A stretch of DNA of 44,092 nt from Actinoplanes oryzae (GTDB lineage Bacteria > Actinomycetota > Actinomycetes > Mycobacteriales > Micromonosporaceae). The position numbers were made by a program, and so were the translations under genes. The stretch is from NCBI RefSeq assembly GCF_030757795.1, contig NZ_JAUQWH010000068.1, forward strand, positions 1 to 44,092, in the 5' to 3' direction. Position 1 is the stretch's first letter. Each line of letters starts with the position of its first letter. This document shows positions 16,144 to 24,224 of this stretch, piece after piece. Under the pieces are notes generated by a model, which made no database searches, was not told the origin of the DNA, and saw only the letters and a list, made by a program, of their open reading frames with translations.

Positions 16144-16771
16144 AGAGACGCACCTCCCAGGTGGCGTGCAGCTCGGCGCCGATGTCGAGCAGTGGCGCGC
16201 CCGCGGCCGGCAGGTCGTCGACCGGGGCATTCACGAAAGAGACTGCTTCCGCCGCGATCCGGTCGCAGGCGGGGGCGAGACGAGCAAGAAGACCATGCAC
16301 CTGGTACGGGTCCAGGCCGAGCAACCGCACCGCGGCGCTCGCCGGTCCGGTCGTCGTGCCGTGCGCGGCGGCCACGGCGGCGTCCAGCGGCCCGAGCCCC
16401 GCGGCACCGGCCAGGACGCCGAGGGCGACGGGCTGGTGGAGATCCCGGACAGCGGGCAGGGTCCACATGGCGCGCCCGGCCCGCAGCAGCGCCCGCCCCT
16501 GGGCCCGCGACGCGCGACGCAGCGCGGGCGAGGGCGTCCGCGCGTCGAAACCGGCGTCGAGATCCGCGACGGCGGAAGAGACGGTGGCGGCCGCGGCGAA
16601 CGCAGCCGCCACGAGACCGGCCGTGTGCAGCCGCCCGCGCAGGAAGCCGTACACGTCGGACAGGTCACGCACCCGGCCCGCGGCGACCTGGGCCTCCAGG
16701 CCGCCGGAGTGCGCGTGCCCGCCCGACGGCAGGCGCCCGTCGGCGAGGACGAGCAGGGTGGCCAGGGACAT
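16133..16771 (-). CDS. ureF: Urease accessory protein UreF
   Basis: A 212-aa, mainly helical protein that acts with UreD as the fidelity factor coupling UreG GTP hydrolysis to nickel transfer. The start, LLVLADGRLPSGGHAHSGGLE, is the characteristic UreF opening (family form: DSRFPxGGxxHSxGLE). The C-terminal VRLFAS is a family-type tail. The ATG shares one base with the ureC stop, and the 3' end overlaps ureG by 11 nt. Identification is secure. Confidence 0.93.
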   Translation of the reverse strand: MSLATLLVLADGRLPSGGHAHSGGLEAQVAAGRVRDLSDVYGFLRGRLHTAGLVAAAFAAAATVSSAVADLDAGFDARTPSPALRRASRAQGRALLRAGRAMWTLPAVRDLHQPVALGVLAGAAGLGPLDAAVAAAHGTTTGPASAAVRLLGLDPYQVHGLLARLAPACDRIAAEAVSFVNAPVDDLPAAGAPLLDIGAELHATWEVRLFAS

Positions 16772-18489
16772 CAGAACAGGTGGTAGCGCTGGGCCATGGG
16801 CAGCTCGGTCACCGGGTCCGGCTCGATGACCTCGCCGTCGACGCGGACCACGAACGTGTCCGGCTCCACCTCGATGCGCGGCAGGGCGTCGTTCAGCGGC
16901 AGGTCCGCCTTGCCGACCGCGCGGGTGTCGGCGACCGGCACCAGCGCGCGCTTGACGCCGATCCGGTCACCCAGCAGGGCGTCGATCGCGGCCGGGGCCA
17001 CGAACGCCACGGACGTCTGGGCGGGCACGACCCCGTACGCGCCGAACATCGGCCGGGGCAGCACCGGCTGCGGCGTCGGGATCGAGGCGTTGGCGTCGCC
17101 CATCTGCGCGGACGCGATCATGCCGCCCTTGATGACGAGCGCCGGCCGCACCCCGAAGAACGCCGGGTCCCACAGCACCAGGTCGGCCAGCTTGCCGGGC
17201 TCCACCGAGCCGACCTGCTCGGCCATGCCGTGGGCGACGGCCGGGTTGATCGTGTACTTGGCGACGTACCGGCGGGCGCGCAGGTTGTCGGCGGGGCCGT
17301 CGCCGGGCAGCGCGCCGCGGCGGGCCTTCATGACGTGCGCGGTCTGCCAGGTACGCATGACGACCTCGCCGACGCGCCCCATCGCCTGCGAGTCCGACCC
17401 GATCATCGCGATGGCGCCTAGGTCGTGGAGCAGGTCCTCGGCCGCCATCGTGGACGGCCGGATGCGGCTCTCGGCGAACGCCAGGTCCTCGGGCACCGCC
17501 GAGTTGAGGTGGTGGCAGACCATCAGCATGTCGAGGTGCTCGCTGAGGGTGTTGCGGGTGTAGGGCCGGGTCGGGTTCGTCGACGACGGCAGCACGTTCG
17601 GGTACGAGGCGACCGTGATGATGTCCGGCGCGTGCCCGCCCCCGGCGCCCTCGGTGTGGTACGCGTGGATCGAGCGCCCGGCGATCGCGGCGAGCGTCTC
17701 CTCCACGAACCCGGCCTCGTTCAGCGTGTCGGTGTGGATGGCGACCTGCACGCCCGACGCGTCGGCCACCTTGAGGGCGGCGTCGATGACCGCCGGCGTC
17801 GTACCCCAGTCCTCGTGCAGTTTGAAGCCGCCCGCACCGCCGCGCAGCTGCTCCCAGAGCGACTCCTCGCTCATGGTGTTGCCCTTGCCGAGCAGCAGCA
17901 CGTTGATCGGCCAGCGGTCGAGCGACTCGAGCATCCGGGCGAGGTACCAGGAGCTCGGCGTGACCGTGGTGGCCTTGGTGCCCTCGGCCGGCCCGGTGCC
18001 GCCGCCGATGATCGTGGTGATGCCGGCGGCCAGCGCGGTGTCGAGGATCGTGGGGCTGATCAGGTGCACGTGGCTGTCGATCGCGCCCGCGGTGAGGATC
18101 TTGCCGTTGCCGGCGATGATCTCGGTGCCCGCGCCGATGACCAGCTCGGGGTGGACGCCGTCCATGGTGTCGGGGTTGCCGGCCTTGCCGATCGCGGTGA
18201 TGCGCCCGTCGCGGATGCCGACGTCGGCCTTGATGATCCCCCAGTGGTCGAGGATGACCGCACCGGTGATGACGGTGTCCGGGGTGCCCTCGGCGCGGGT
18301 GGCGCGGGACTGTCCCATCGACTCGCGGATGACCTTGCCGCCGCCGAAGACGACCTCGTCGCCGGGGGCCGGGCCGGCGCTGCGGTCCTCGGTGATCTCG
18401 ATGAGCAGGTTGGTGTCGGCGAGCCGGATGCGGTCGCCGGTCGTCGGGCCGTAGAGCGCCGCGTACCGGGCGCGGTCGAGACTGGTCAT
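16771..18489 (-). CDS. ureC: Urease alpha (catalytic) subunit
   Basis: A 572-aa catalytic subunit of nickel urease, hydrolysing urea to ammonia and carbamate in the cytoplasm. Visible active-site elements are HVH at 140-142, the carbamylated lysine K223 in GGFKLHEDWG, the catalytic flap region MVCHHLN, and the Asp ligand in GSDSQAMGR. ATG 18489 overlaps the ureB stop as ATGA; the reading frame is open further upstream, but that would run through ureB. Length and motifs are typical, with nothing missing. It sits third in ureABCFGD. Confidence 0.98.
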   Translation of the reverse strand: MTSLDRARYAALYGPTTGDRIRLADTNLLIEITEDRSAGPAPGDEVVFGGGKVIRESMGQSRATRAEGTPDTVITGAVILDHWGIIKADVGIRDGRITAIGKAGNPDTMDGVHPELVIGAGTEIIAGNGKILTAGAIDSHVHLISPTILDTALAAGITTIIGGGTGPAEGTKATTVTPSSWYLARMLESLDRWPINVLLLGKGNTMSEESLWEQLRGGAGGFKLHEDWGTTPAVIDAALKVADASGVQVAIHTDTLNEAGFVEETLAAIAGRSIHAYHTEGAGGGHAPDIITVASYPNVLPSSTNPTRPYTRNTLSEHLDMLMVCHHLNSAVPEDLAFAESRIRPSTMAAEDLLHDLGAIAMIGSDSQAMGRVGEVVMRTWQTAHVMKARRGALPGDGPADNLRARRYVAKYTINPAVAHGMAEQVGSVEPGKLADLVLWDPAFFGVRPALVIKGGMIASAQMGDANASIPTPQPVLPRPMFGAYGVVPAQTSVAFVAPAAIDALLGDRIGVKRALVPVADTRAVGKADLPLNDALPRIEVEPDTFVVRVDGEVIEPDPVTELPMAQRYHLF

Positions 18490-18860
18490 CGCAGATCCCC
18501 CGGCAGTTCCTCGTCGAGCGAGCCGGCCGGCTCGATGTCCTCGCGCGGCGACGGGTCGAGCGGCCCGCCGGCCAGTCCCCGCAGGCCGGGCACGATGCGA
18601 CGACCGGCCAGGGGTACGAGCGTCACGTCGCGCGGCATCCCCGGCTCGAACCGGACGGACGTCCCCGCGGGCACCGCGAGCCGGTGGCCCCACGCCGCGT
18701 CGCGGTCGAAGTCGAGCGCCGCATTCGCCTCGGCGAAGTGGAAGTGCGAGCCGACCTGGATCGGGCGGTCGCCGGTGTTGCGTACGGGCAGCGTCAGCTC
18801 GGTCCTGCCGGTGTTGATCTCGATCTCGCCGTCCCCGAAGACGATCTCCCCGGGGATCAC
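18486..18860 (-). CDS. ureB: Urease beta subunit
   Basis: A 124-aa structural subunit. Typical features are VIPGEI at the start, NTGDRPIQVGSHFHFAE, and the C-terminal FEPG segment. The GTG start overlaps the ureA stop (GTGA). About 25 residues beyond the usual UreB end (PSPREDIEPAGSLDEELPG) form an acidic tail, seen in several actinobacterial UreB proteins. It pairs with UreA and UreC to form the heterotrimer. Confidence 0.97.
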   Translation of the reverse strand: MIPGEIVFGDGEIEINTGRTELTLPVRNTGDRPIQVGSHFHFAEANAALDFDRDAAWGHRLAVPAGTSVRFEPGMPRDVTLVPLAGRRIVPGLRGLAGGPLDPSPREDIEPAGSLDEELPGDLR

Positions 18861-19159
18861 GCGATCGGCCCGTGCACGGTGACGAGCTTGGTCCCGTCCG
18901 GGAAGGTCGCCTCGACCTGCACCTCGGCCAGCATCTCCGGGACGCCCTCCATGACGTCGTCGCGGGTCAGCACGCGCCGGCCGGCGTCCATCAGCTCGGC
19001 GACCGTACGCCCGTCGCGCGCCCCCTCGAGCAGGAACGCCGTGATGATCGCCGTCGCCTCCGGGTGGTTGAGCTTGAGCCCCCGCTCCTGCCTGCGCCGG
19101 GCGACGTCCGCCGCGACGTGGATGAGCAGCCGTTCCTGCTCGTGCTGACTGAGGAACAC
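18857..19159 (-). CDS. ureA: Urease gamma subunit
   Basis: A 100-aa structural subunit, first gene of the urease operon. LKLNHPEATAIITAFLLEGARDG and MEGVPEMLAEVQVEATFPDGTKLVTVH are the standard UreA signatures. The GTG start has a GGGGAGG Shine-Dalgarno. A GlnR-type box lies about 40 bp upstream, indicating control by nitrogen supply. Confidence 0.97.
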   Translation of the reverse strand: MFLSQHEQERLLIHVAADVARRRQERGLKLNHPEATAIITAFLLEGARDGRTVAELMDAGRRVLTRDDVMEGVPEMLAEVQVEATFPDGTKLVTVHGPIA

Positions 19160-19198
19160 AGCACCTCCCCTGATCCCGGCCGATGTTTGCAGCCCTAC

Positions 19199-19214
19199 GT
19201 TTCCTGCGTGTTAC
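19199..19214 (-). promoter_or_regulatory. GlnR-type binding box upstream of ureA
   Basis: The minus strand reads GTAAC-ACGCAG-GAAAC, an exact fit to the actinobacterial GlnR half-box pattern gTnAC-n6-GaAAc. A second box in the usual 6-nt phase is not evident. Urease genes are established GlnR targets in streptomycetes and relatives, which supports the call. Confidence 0.65.
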
Positions 19215-19266
19215 CCCGGGTGATGGTCCCAAGATCGGGGACGCACAACCCGATCGACACGCGGAA

Positions 19267-19272
19267 TAGCCT
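19267..19272 (+). promoter_or_regulatory. -10 element of leaderless DUF3800-like gene
   Basis: TAGCCT followed by 7 nt and the GTG at 19280. A GGGAGG present in those 7 nt is only one base from the start, too close for an ordinary Shine-Dalgarno, so a leaderless start is more likely. Confidence 0.45.
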
Positions 19273-19279
19273 GGGAGGC

Positions 19280-20035
19280 GTGGACGAGATCTGGTGCGAC
19301 GAGTCCGGGTACGAGGGTGAGAAGCTGATCGACTCCACCACGCCCGCCTTCGCCCACGCGGCGGTGCAGCTCGACGAGGCGGTGGCCGCGGAGCTGCTGC
19401 TGGAGCTGCGGGCGCGGATCAGGTCGCCGGCGTCGGCCTACCGGGCGAGTCACCTGCTCCGGGAGAAGAACCGGGCCGTCCTGCGCTGGTTCCTCTCCTC
19501 TTCGCCGATCGCCGGGCACGGCACCGTGTTCGTGCTGGACAAGACCGAGTGGGTCGTCGGCCGGCTGGCGACGCTGCTCGACCTCGACCCGGAGCGGACC
19601 GAGCGTTCCCCGTACGTGCTGGCGGCGGCCAACGACATGCTGCGGGGCAAGGACCGGCCCGGCGTGGTCGACGAGTTCTTCCGCGTGTCGGGGCTGAGCG
19701 AGGGACGGGAGCGCGCCGAGCTGTTCCGCTCGTGGCTGCTCGCCGACCCGGTGCTCAACTCGGTGCTCGACCCGCTGATCCCGGCGCTGGAGGCCGCGGC
19801 CAAGCGCTGGGGCCCGGTGACCGTGGTGCACGACCGGCAGATCATGCTGCCGCCCCGCCGGATCGATCAGCTCCGCGAGCTGACCGGCGGACTGATCACC
19901 GGCGTACGGCTGCTGCCCCTGGAGGAGCACCCGCGGATCCAGCTGGCGGACATGCTGGCCGGCACCGTCCGGTGGCTCGTGGAGCACCCGGACGACGCCG
20001 GCCTGCGCGCGCTGGCCGATCCCTACCTGCTGTGA
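19280..20035 (+). CDS. DUF3800-like protein
   Basis: A 251-aa soluble protein. It opens with WCDESGYEG, the DESG signature of DUF3800, has VTVVHDRQIMLPP in the middle and ends with IQLADMLAGTVRWL, another DUF3800 hallmark (QLADxLAG). The acidic residues suggest an RNase H-like or metal-binding nuclease fold, but activity is unproven for most members. Monocistronic and divergent from ureA, it converges on the sigma factor gene with a 30-bp gap. It probably starts at GTG without a leader. No signal peptide or membrane segment. Confidence 0.72.
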   Translation: MDEIWCDESGYEGEKLIDSTTPAFAHAAVQLDEAVAAELLLELRARIRSPASAYRASHLLREKNRAVLRWFLSSSPIAGHGTVFVLDKTEWVVGRLATLLDLDPERTERSPYVLAAANDMLRGKDRPGVVDEFFRVSGLSEGRERAELFRSWLLADPVLNSVLDPLIPALEAAAKRWGPVTVVHDRQIMLPPRRIDQLRELTGGLITGVRLLPLEEHPRIQLADMLAGTVRWLVEHPDDAGLRALADPYLL

Positions 20036-20065
20036 CTGCCGGACGGCTTCCCCACCGCCGGTACG

Positions 20066-20980
20066 TCAGGCCGCTCTGTTCGTCGTGAACGCGATCGGCA
20101 CGCCGTGGCTGTCGGTCAGCGCCAGCCGGGTGCGCAGGTTGCCCTGCTCCGCCACCCGGGCGAAATACTCGGTCCGGCGCCGTTGCAGGCACCCTTTCCG
20201 GGTACGCGGCCCGCCCGCCGCCACCGTGAGCAGCTCCGGTGCCAGCGAGCTGTTCAGCCCCTCCCGCAGCAGGCGCAGCGCCTCGGTCCGCAGCTGGGAG
20301 ATGCGCGACTCGGTCACGCCCAGCTCGGCCGCCACCTCGCTGAGCGGCTTCTCCTGCAGGAACGACTGGGTCACCACCAGGCGCAGCCGCTCGGGCAGCG
20401 CCTGGATCGCCTGGTGCAGGTAGCCCAGCCGCTCGCGTTTGATCAGCAGGTCCTCGGGCCCCTCCGACAGCTCGGGCACCATCTCCTCCGCCGCACCGGT
20501 CGGGAACCCCTGCAGGCTCAGCAGCGCCGCCTTCTGCACGTCGTCCTCGACGGACGCGAGCTCGGCGACGCCGATGCCGAGCAGCTCGGCGACCTCGGCC
20601 TCCGAGGGCGTACGCCCCAGGGCCGCGGTCAGCTCCTGCCGGGCCTGCGCGGTCTTGCGGGCGCGGGCCCGCACCGACCGGCTCGCCCAGTCCTGGCCGC
20701 GCAGCTCGTCGAGCAGCGCGCCCCGGATCCGGACGGCGGCGAAGCGGTGGAAGGGGATGCCGCGGCTCACGTCGAAGGACCGGGCGGCGCCGAGCAGCGC
20801 GGCGAACCCGGCGGACGAGAGGTCGTCGGCGTGGACGTGGCCCGGCACCCTGTTCAGCAGCTCCCGGACCAGGTGGCCCACCATCGGCATGTGCTCCCGG
20901 ACAAGGTCCTCGATGTCGCGCGCGGAGGGCGCGTCGTGGTGCACGCCGGTGGTGGCGGGGAGTTCGGTCGTGGTGGTCAC
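20066..20980 (-). CDS. RNA polymerase sigma factor, FliA/WhiG type
   Basis: A 304-aa group-3 sigma-70 factor. Region 2 reads DDLSSAGFAALLGAARSFD and FHRFAAVRIRGALLDELR; region 3 includes RARKTAQARQELTAALGRTP; region 4 has ALPERLRLVVTQSFLQ and SEVAAELGVTESRISQLR, a clear promoter -35 recognising HTH. GTG start with GGAGGA upstream. In motile or sporulating actinomycetes such factors control flagellar (FliA) or spore (WhiG) genes; which applies here is not visible. About 60 residues follow region 4 (from NSSLAPELL), rich in Arg/Lys (PRTRKGCLQRRRTEYFAR). WhiG/FliA proteins normally end soon after region 4, so this tail is unusual. Confidence 0.88.
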   Translation of the reverse strand: MTTTTELPATTGVHHDAPSARDIEDLVREHMPMVGHLVRELLNRVPGHVHADDLSSAGFAALLGAARSFDVSRGIPFHRFAAVRIRGALLDELRGQDWASRSVRARARKTAQARQELTAALGRTPSEAEVAELLGIGVAELASVEDDVQKAALLSLQGFPTGAAEEMVPELSEGPEDLLIKRERLGYLHQAIQALPERLRLVVTQSFLQEKPLSEVAAELGVTESRISQLRTEALRLLREGLNSSLAPELLTVAAGGPRTRKGCLQRRRTEYFARVAEQGNLRTRLALTDSHGVPIAFTTNRAA

Positions 20981-21106
20981 GGAGTCCTCCTCGCTCTCAC
21001 AAGGGCCGACAGGTGCGCCGGCCCCTGGTCGGCCGATGTGCCGGCCGCCGAGGAAGACATTTGCCGTCGCCGGGTGCAGCGGCGGGCGAACTCGGTTGCT
21101 TTTATG

Positions 21107-21128
21107 GAGTTTTTTCGGAAAAAGACTC
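21107..21128. repeat. AT-rich inverted repeat upstream of the sigma factor gene
   Basis: GAGTTTTTTCGG directly followed by AAAAAGACTC forms an imperfect hairpin about 130 bp upstream of the sigma start. It is a striking AT island in this GC-rich DNA and may belong to the promoter region. No FliA/WhiG-type consensus was found next to it. Confidence 0.4.
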
Positions 21129-21194
21129 AGGTCTCGGGCGGCGGGCCGGGTTTAGCGCTCCGGGTCCGGGGCAGGCGGCCGCGCGAGCGGTACC

Positions 21195-21385
21195 GAACGG
21201 CCGGGCGAGCCGCCGGTTGAGCGGCCGGGCGAGGCGACCGGGCGGGGCGACCGGGCGAGCCGCCAACGAGCGGCCGGGCGGGCGACTGGGCGAGGGGCCG
21301 GGCGAGCGGCCGCGGAGCGGGCGACCGGCCGGGCGGGCGACTGGGCGAGCGGCCGCAGGCGGACCGGGCGACCGCGGCCGAGCCG
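21195..21385. repeat. Degenerate GC-rich tandem repeat
   Basis: About ten imperfect copies of a 12-bp core, CGRCYGGGCGRG, at irregular 12-24 bp spacing fill the gap between the small gene at 21400-21657 and the sigma promoter region. None of the six frames gives a convincing protein across it. Confidence 0.65.
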
Positions 21386-21399
21386 GCGGGGGCGCGGGC

Positions 21400-21657
21400 T
21401 CAGCTGGCGAAGTGCGGGCTGCGGTGCGCGTCCGCCATGGCGCTCAGCTCGTGCCGCACCCAGCTCATCCGCCGCACCGCCGCCTCCGGGTGGTCGCCGA
21501 ACTCCCCGGCCACCACCAGCGCGCAGCCGTCGCTGCCGTGGCGGAGGATCATCGCGGTCACGGCCGCCTCGACCGACCGCCGGTCCGGGCAGTCGGAGGG
21601 CTGGAGGTGCGAGGCGAAGAGCGCCTCGGCGGCCAGGTCCTGCACGGTGCTCAACAT
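21400..21657 (-). CDS. Small hypothetical protein, 85 aa
   Basis: The ATG at 21657 has GGGGAG 6 nt upstream, which fixes the start; the frame is open for 78 more codons upstream, but that stretch is not protein-like. The product is a small soluble alpha/beta protein with HLQPSDCPDRRSVEAAV and GCALVVAGEFGDHPEAAVRR. The combination of Pro-Ser-Asp, Gly-Cys-Ala and GDHPE looks conserved, and my recollection is that similar short proteins are common in actinomycetes, but I cannot name a family. It lies between the kinase and the sigma factor on the same strand. Confidence 0.7.
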   Translation of the reverse strand: MLSTVQDLAAEALFASHLQPSDCPDRRSVEAAVTAMILRHGSDGCALVVAGEFGDHPEAAVRRMSWVRHELSAMADAHRSPHFAS

Positions 21658-21968
21658 GTCGAACTCCCCGATGGTGCGACGACCTCGTGTCCCAGCTGAC
21701 GCTCGCGGCGGTGCCGCTCCGGAACCGCTCAGGGTGCAGGCCGGTACCACCAGTGTCCACGCGGGCGCCGCCGTGGCGCGCAGGCTCGCCGACGCGGTAT
21801 GCACCGTTTCCGGGAGGCTCGGGCCCGCACGCACCGGTTCCGACTCTAACTCGCCCCGGCGCCCCGTGACCTCCGTGTTTCCCGCAGGCAATGCGTCAGG
21901 TCCCGCGAGAAAAGCACGGGCGACGCGTCAGGTCCGGCGGGACGAGAGGGGCGTGCGGCGGGCGACCG

Positions 21969-24224
21969 TCAGGTCCGGCTGGCGGAGGCGGAGCCCTCGC
22001 CGGCGGCGGACTGCCCGCTCACCTGGACGGGGCCGTTGTCCTCGTCCTCGGGCTCCTCCGTGTCGACCTCCGGCGCGGTGGGCACCTCCGGCTCCTCGGA
22101 GCCCCCGGTGCCGGGGCCCGGCGGCTTCGGGTCGGGGTTCTGGTTGTCGCCGCCGGGCGCGCCGGTGTCCGTCCCCGTGCCGGGCTCGCCCGTGTCGGTG
22201 CCGGTGCCGGGCTCGCCGGTGTCCGTGCCGGTGCCGGGGTCGGTCGTGGTGTCGTCCGGGTCCGTGCCGGTGCCGGGCTCGTCGGTGCCCGTGTCGCCGC
22301 CCGGGTCGGTGCCGCCGCCCGGGTCGGTCGAGCCGCCCGGATCGGTGCTGCCGGACGGGGCGCCCGCCGGGTCCGACGTGACGGGGACGGGCACCGCGAC
22401 GCCGTCCGGGTCGACCGAGATGCCCGGGACGGGCGCCTGGCGCACCGGTGCGCCGAGCCGGACCGAGCCGTTGGGCAGCAGCTCGACCGGGCGGGACGGC
22501 TCGCCGGGGGCGTCGGACACGTACGTGTCGCAGGTCCGCCCGTCGAGCTCGAACACCATGGGCGCCGCGTTGCTGGCCTTGTAGCGGCCGGTGACCTGCA
22601 TCGTCACGGTGCCCTGCGGCGGCAGCGGCGCCGGCTGCGACATCGTGATGGCGTTGGCGTTCTGCCGGAGCGCCGTGGCGCCCGTGCCCGTCACCTTCTG
22701 GTCGCCGGGGAGCACGAACCACAGCTTCCAGCCCGCCATCGGCCGGTTGTCGCGGTTGGCGAGGATCACGGCGGCCTTGAAGCGCTTCTTGGCGTCCGAC
22801 CAGACCGAGTAGCTGACCACGCACGGGTTGCCGGCCGCCGCCGGCTGGGGCGGCACGGCTCCGGCGGGCCTGCCCTCGTCGTTGCCGGCCGCGGCGGCGA
22901 CCGCCCAGCCGCCGGCGACGACCAGCACGAGGACGCCGCTGACGAGCGCCGTCCGGGGGTGCCGGCGCAGCGCGGTCCCGCGCTCCGGCCGGGGCTGCGG
23001 GCCCGGCGCCTCGGGCGCGGGCGGCTCCACGGGAGGCGGCGCCGCGGGCGAGACCGGCGCGACCGTCCCACCCTCAAAGGCGGGACGCAGCGCCGGCGGC
23101 GCGAGGTCGGCGGCCACGGACGGCGGCACGGGACCGGCGGCCACGGACGGCGGCACGAGGCCGGTGGCCACGGCGTCCGGGTCGACGTCCCCGGTCGCGT
23201 CCGGGCCCATCGGCACGGGCGCCGGGCGGGCGTATGTGCGCTCCCGCATGTTGCGCGGCTGCGGCGGCGCGGCGGCGGCGCGCAACCGGTCGAGCGGGTC
23301 GGTGCGCGGGTAGGACCCGGGCAGGATCGTCGTGTTCTCGCCGGTGTCCGCCCAGTCCGGCACGAGCGCGTCCGCGGCCGGCACCCGGGCGGCGACCGTG
23401 CCGAGCACGTCGGCCAGCTCGGCGCTGGACGGCCGGTCGGCCGGGTTCTTGCGCAGGCAGTCGCCGATCAGCTCCGCCACGGCGGGCGGCAGGCCGTCGA
23501 CCGGGGGCAGCGGGTCGGGCTCGGTGTACTGGTGGGCGCGCAGCAGGGCGGTGGTCGTGCCCACGTCCCACGGCAGCTGGCCGATGAGGGTGCGGTAGAT
23601 GAGCAGGCCGACCGCGTAGACGTCGGTCGCCGGGCTGACCTGCCCGCCCTCGAGGCGCTCCGGGGCCAGGTAGGCCGGGGTGCCCAGCAGGCTGCCGTCG
23701 GGGTCGATGTCGTTCTCGCCGATGAGCGCGGAGATGCCGAAGTCGACGACCTTGGCGCCGCCGGACGTCAGCATCACGTTGGACGGCGTCACGTCGCGGT
23801 GCACGATGCCCCGGGCGTGGGCGGCGGCCAGGGCGGCGGCGACCTCGGCGCCGATCCGCACGGCCGCCTGCCAGGGCAGCCGCTGCGCGCGGGCCAGGAC
23901 GGCGGCGAGCGACTCGCCGTCGACGAGCTCCATCACGACGAACGGGACCGGCTCGCCGTCGACCGTGGTGGCCTCGCCGTAGTCGTACACATTGGTGATG
24001 TGGGGATGGCTCAGGCGCGCGGCGGCCTGGGCCTCGGCGCGCAGCCGCCGCCGGAAGGCCGGGTCGGCGCTGGCGGACGGGGGCAGGACCTTGATCGCGA
24101 CCTGCCGGCCGAGGACCTCGTCGAAGCCTCGCCACACCACTGACATCCCGCCGGCCCCCAGTCGCTCGACCAACCGGTAACGGTTGGCGAGCAGGCTGGC
24201 GCCCGGCAGGTCCGTCGTGCTCAT
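21969..24224 (-). CDS. Ser/Thr protein kinase with extracellular CBM2-like domain
   Basis: A 751-aa transmembrane receptor kinase. The cytoplasmic kinase domain (about 15-280) has GAGGMSVV (23-30), catalytic K45, E64, HRDVTPSN (142-149), DFG (161-163) and GTPAYLAPE. The catalytic loop has Thr146 where most Hanks kinases have Lys. A Pro/Ala-rich juxtamembrane linker (about 300-420) leads to one transmembrane helix (about 426-446). Outside, residues 468-565 resemble a CBM2 cellulose-binding module: Cys468 and Cys565 at the ends, WSDAKKRFKAAVILAN, MAGWKLWFVLPG and VTMQVTGRY. A Gly/Thr/Asp/Pro/Glu repeat tail of about 120 residues completes it. The layout suggests a sensor of polysaccharide or cell wall. 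ATG 24224; the frame is open upstream without a better start. Confidence 0.88.
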   Translation of the reverse strand: MSTTDLPGASLLANRYRLVERLGAGGMSVVWRGFDEVLGRQVAIKVLPPSASADPAFRRRLRAEAQAAARLSHPHITNVYDYGEATTVDGEPVPFVVMELVDGESLAAVLARAQRLPWQAAVRIGAEVAAALAAAHARGIVHRDVTPSNVMLTSGGAKVVDFGISALIGENDIDPDGSLLGTPAYLAPERLEGGQVSPATDVYAVGLLIYRTLIGQLPWDVGTTTALLRAHQYTEPDPLPPVDGLPPAVAELIGDCLRKNPADRPSSAELADVLGTVAARVPAADALVPDWADTGENTTILPGSYPRTDPLDRLRAAAAPPQPRNMRERTYARPAPVPMGPDATGDVDPDAVATGLVPPSVAAGPVPPSVAADLAPPALRPAFEGGTVAPVSPAAPPPVEPPAPEAPGPQPRPERGTALRRHPRTALVSGVLVLVVAGGWAVAAAAGNDEGRPAGAVPPQPAAAGNPCVVSYSVWSDAKKRFKAAVILANRDNRPMAGWKLWFVLPGDQKVTGTGATALRQNANAITMSQPAPLPPQGTVTMQVTGRYKASNAAPMVFELDGRTCDTYVSDAPGEPSRPVELLPNGSVRLGAPVRQAPVPGISVDPDGVAVPVPVTSDPAGAPSGSTDPGGSTDPGGGTDPGGDTGTDEPGTGTDPDDTTTDPGTGTDTGEPGTGTDTGEPGTGTDTGAPGGDNQNPDPKPPGPGTGGSEEPEVPTAPEVDTEEPEDEDNGPVQVSGQSAAGEGSASASRT

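Noticed and set aside
18490..18693. Upstream extension of ureC (640-codon reading)
   Set aside because: It overlaps ureB in another frame. The ATG at 18489 gives the standard UreC start and an ATGA junction.
21658..21891. 163-aa version of the small protein at 21400-21657
   Set aside because: The added residues are low-complexity and a strong Shine-Dalgarno precedes the ATG at 21657.
22160..22340. Possible CRISPR-like or regulatory repeat
   Set aside because: The short repeats encode the Gly-Thr-Asp-Pro tail of the kinase in frame; there are no spacers, so they are explained by the protein.
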